From Labilithrix sp. (GTDB lineage Bacteria; Myxococcota_A; Polyangia; Polyangiales; Polyangiaceae), in assembly GCA_019637175.1 (NCBI GenBank), contig JAHBWD010000080.1, positions 1 through 35,566 of the forward strand: a stretch of 35,566 nt of DNA, written 5' to 3'. The position numbers and the translations under genes are program-made. Positions 33,603 through 35,566 of the stretch are shown here, one piece after another (positions within the stretch are counted from its first letter, which is position 1; each line of letters starts with the position of its first letter). The notes beneath the pieces are model-generated. The model searched no databases. It was given only the letters and a program-made list of their open reading frames with translations, and was not told the DNA's origin.

Positions 33603-34568
33603 CTACGCCGTGCGGCGGTAGTACTCCTGCACCTCCGAGAGGACCTGTGGCAGACCGAGGCTCGGCTCCCATCCGATCAGGTTCTTGATCTTCGAGGTGT
33701 CGGGCACGCGCCGCGGCATGTCCTCGAAGCCCTCCTCGTACGCTTTTTCGTAGGGAACGAAGACGATCTCCGATTTCGAGCCTGTGACCTCGCGCACTTG
33801 CTTCGCGAGATCATGGATCGAGATCTCCGCCGTCGAACCGATGTTGTAGACGTTTCCGTAGGCCTTCGGCTCATCCATCAGCGCGATGAGCGCTCGCACG
33901 ACATCGTTCACGTGCGTGAAGCACCTCGTCTGCTTGCCATCGCCGAAGACGGTGATGGGAGCGCCAGAGAGCGCCTGTCGGACGAAGCTCGGGACGACCA
34001 TTCCGTATTGGCCGGTCTGGCGTGGGCCGACGGTGTTGAAGAGTCGCGCGACGACCGTGGGGAGCTTGCGCTCCTTCCAGTATGCAATGGCGAGGAACTC
34101 GTCGATCGCCTTCGAGCAGGCGTATGACCAGCGCCCCTTCGTTGTCGCGCCCATGACGAGCTCGCCGTCCTCACGGAACGGGACCTTCTCCGAGATGCCG
34201 TAGACTTCGCTGGTGGAGGCGACGAACGTGGGGCGCTTCTTCTTGTTGGCAAGCGAGAGGATGACTTCGGTCGTCTGAACGTTCGTCTCGATGGTCCTAA
34301 CGGGGCTCTCGACGATCAGCTTCACGCCGACTGCGGCGGCGAGGTGGTAGACGACATCCACGGTGTCCACGAGCTCGGCCGTAACCGCTCGGTTCAACAC
34401 CGTGTCGATTGTGTAATGAAATTTACTGTTTGATTTCAGATGCTTGATGTTGTCGATGCTACCGGTCGAGAGGTCGTCGAGGACGTACACCTCATGACCT
34501 CGCCGCAGAAGCTCGTCAGCGAGGTGAGAGCCGATGAAACCCGCCCCGCCCGTGATGAGATAACGCAT
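33603..34568 (-). CDS. NAD-dependent sugar-nucleotide epimerase/dehydratase
   Basis: 321-residue extended SDR. I start at ATG 34568 (MRYLITGGAGFIGSHL), since the extra 22 residues of the longer ORF precede the Rossmann strand and lack family likeness. NAD-binding GxxGxxG at residues 7-13; the catalytic S-T...Y-x-x-x-K is SYACSK (Tyr149, Lys153); RLFNTVGPRQ and CFTHVNDVV are substrate-loop motifs. It resembles the UDP-glucuronate decarboxylase / dTDP-glucose dehydratase / UDP-glucose epimerase group; the exact reaction cannot be fixed. A ribosome site AAGAGG lies 10 bases upstream. Its stop is 3 bases from the phosphoglycosyl transferase start, so the two are coupled. A patch at about 34408-34450 is strikingly AT-rich. 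Confidence 0.88.
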   Translation of the reverse strand: MRYLITGGAGFIGSHLADELLRRGHEVYVLDDLSTGSIDNIKHLKSNSKFHYTIDTVLNRAVTAELVDTVDVVYHLAAAVGVKLIVESPVRTIETNVQTTEVILSLANKKKRPTFVASTSEVYGISEKVPFREDGELVMGATTKGRWSYACSKAIDEFLAIAYWKERKLPTVVARLFNTVGPRQTGQYGMVVPSFVRQALSGAPITVFGDGKQTRCFTHVNDVVRALIALMDEPKAYGNVYNIGSTAEISIHDLAKQVREVTGSKSEIVFVPYEKAYEEGFEDMPRRVPDTSKIKNLIGWEPSLGLPQVLSEVQEYYRRTA

Positions 34569-34601
34569 GAGACAAAGACCTCTTGCCCTTCGTGGCGCGG
34601 C

Positions 34602-34610
34602 ATAATACCA
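34602..34610 (-). promoter_or_regulatory. Extended -10 promoter candidate
   Basis: On the minus strand the sequence reads TGGTATTAT, an extended -10 form (TGnTATnAT-like). It sits about 33 bases upstream of the epimerase ATG with the ribosome site in between, giving a predicted leader of about 25 bases. No good -35 is visible, as often with extended -10 promoters. Confidence 0.4.
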
Positions 34611-34646
34611 GTGTTCAACCGGCTCGCCACTCATTCTGGCACGCCA

Positions 34647-35480
34647 TCAGGCCCGGTAGCCGACGGCGCACCAGTAGGGTGCGCCTTCGCTGAACGTAAT
34701 CCGTTCCAGTCCGGCGTCTTGCATCATCGACGCGACCTGGTCACGGGTGAAACGCTGTTCGAGTCGGGTTCCGAAGCGATCCAGGGCGTCCGTGCGCATT
34801 CCGTAGAAGCTGCGGTCTCGATAGATGGAGAGCGGGATGTTCTCGACGGGCACGCCGAGCCGCTCGAGCGCGCGCGCTGTACGCGCCAGCGGCCAGTAGA
34901 CCGAGGCTGCGAGCACCTGACTCGTCGCGAAGCGAAGGCCATACGGCATTCGGCTGATCACGCGTCGGCCTAGGTCGCTGACTTGCCACGCCGCCCGGAA
35001 CCAGCGCGGCCGGTTGTCGAACGCGTAGTACAGGTAGAGAAGCAGCGGCGCACCAGCCTTGAGCTTGCGCGCACACGATGCGATGGCCGCGCGGGTGTCC
35101 GGAACGTGGTGAAGGACGCCGAGGCTGTAGCCGAAGTCCATGCTGCTATCGGGGAACGGCAAGTCGTCGATGCTCGCGCAGTGGGTCTCGACGTTCGATG
35201 CGCCAGCGAGGTTGCGCTTCGCGACGTTCAGCGCCGCCGCGCTTGCATCCACGGCGTGCAGCCGGCCGACGCGAGGCGCCACGAGAGCAGCCCAGCGGCC
35301 GCTCCCGCATCCTGCGTCGAACCCGATGGCCGAGTCTGCGACCTCGCTCCATGGGAATACCGCGAAGTATTGCTCGAACGCAGTGGCGCGCTCGTCGTCG
35401 GAGAGCGCAGTCTGATCGAAGCGCGTCCATTCGTCGCCGAAGCCGTCGACCGTCTCGTGATCGATGTTGGGCATGAGCAT
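34647..35480 (-). CDS. Class I SAM-dependent methyltransferase
   Basis: 277 residues (or 275 from ATG 35474). Methyltransferase-11-type fold: motif I FDAGCGSGRW (54-63), motif II AVDAS, the DLPFPDSSMDFGYSLGVLHHV stretch (motifs III-IV) and the SCARKLKAGAPLLLY strand. The C-terminal 90 residues form an extra helical region ending APYWCAVGYRA. In this setting it probably methylates a sugar or lipid in glycan synthesis, but the substrate is not evident. It follows an incomplete upstream gene by 6 bases and precedes the epimerase by 78 bases on the same strand. Confidence 0.88.
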   Translation of the reverse strand: MLMPNIDHETVDGFGDEWTRFDQTALSDDERATAFEQYFAVFPWSEVADSAIGFDAGCGSGRWAALVAPRVGRLHAVDASAAALNVAKRNLAGASNVETHCASIDDLPFPDSSMDFGYSLGVLHHVPDTRAAIASCARKLKAGAPLLLYLYYAFDNRPRWFRAAWQVSDLGRRVISRMPYGLRFATSQVLAASVYWPLARTARALERLGVPVENIPLSIYRDRSFYGMRTDALDRFGTRLEQRFTRDQVASMMQDAGLERITFSEGAPYWCAVGYRA

Positions 35481-35486
35481 TTCGGA

Positions 35487-35566
35487 TCAGAGGCGAAGCA
35501 ACTGCGCCGCGGCACGGGCGGTCCTACCGAAGAGCGGGCCGACCCGCGACGTCGACGCGCCAAGCG
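35487..35566 (-). CDS. C-terminal end of an upstream gene (partial)
   Basis: An open frame enters from the window edge and stops at TGA 35487-35489, six bases before the methyltransferase start. Only about 26 residues are visible, ending RTARAAAQLLRL, a helical basic tail of the kind seen at ends of glycosyltransferases. The tight spacing suggests a real co-transcribed gene; identity cannot be told. Confidence 0.45.
   Translation of the reverse strand, partial: LGASTSRVGPLFGRTARAAAQLLRL

Noticed and set aside
1..35566. rRNA, tRNA, insertion sequence or prophage genes
   Set aside because: None recognised; no transposase, integrase, cloverleaf or rRNA core sequence noticed on reading the window.

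Overview
The window looks like chromosome of a high-GC myxobacterium, most likely order Polyangiales (Sorangium/Labilithrix relatives). The reasons are strong G+C bias at third codon positions (which also makes very long false ORFs on the opposite strand), a Pkn-type Ser/Thr kinase with a PEGA tail, a TonB receptor carrying TPR and PEGA domains, a giant TPR protein, and several lipoproteins with Asp/Ala-rich spacers. This is inference from gene content; no rRNA, tRNA, CRISPR array, transposase or prophage was seen.

Layout. 1-0.8 kb: a four-helix-bundle (S23/IVP-like) gene, then about 430 bp of non-coding DNA with four copies of a short palindromic repeat in two opposed pairs. 0.8-9.4 kb (minus): a 2001-residue TPR protein, a Cys-rich lipoprotein and a membrane-anchored sulfatase-fold transferase. 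9.4-11.8 kb (plus): an ArsR-methyltransferase regulator resembling SahR, followed by ahcY, closed by a hairpin. 11.9-18.4 kb (minus): a tightly packed run GNAT - accD - folC - histidine kinase - yajQ - glmM - DUF1554-like lipoprotein. accD is split by a one-base frameshift. 18.4-19.8 kb (plus): a DUF350-like small membrane protein and a glutathionylspermidine-synthase-like ATP-grasp gene, also frameshifted. 19.8-26.7 kb (minus): Rieske/2OG-oxygenase-like fusion - Ser/Thr kinase - TPR/PEGA/TonB receptor - translationally coupled lipoprotein.

26.9-35.6 kb is the edge of a surface-polysaccharide locus with looser codon use. It holds an O-antigen ligase/TPR protein (plus), then on the minus strand a partial gene, a SAM methyltransferase, an NDP-sugar epimerase/dehydratase, a WecA-like phosphoglycosyl transferase fused to half of a FlaA1/CapD protein, and a PQQ sugar dehydrogenase fused to a c-type cytochrome domain. 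Together they could modify a nucleotide sugar, load the first sugar phosphate on the lipid carrier, and polymerise or ligate the glycan.

The most unusual items are the Rieske oxygenase with an added HxD...H...R domain, the phosphoglycosyl transferase/half-CapD fusion, a degenerate tandem copy of the 5' end of the ligase gene, an in-frame palindromic insert in the SahR-like gene, and two single-base frameshifts within 1.8 kb. The frameshifts may be sequencing errors or real decay.
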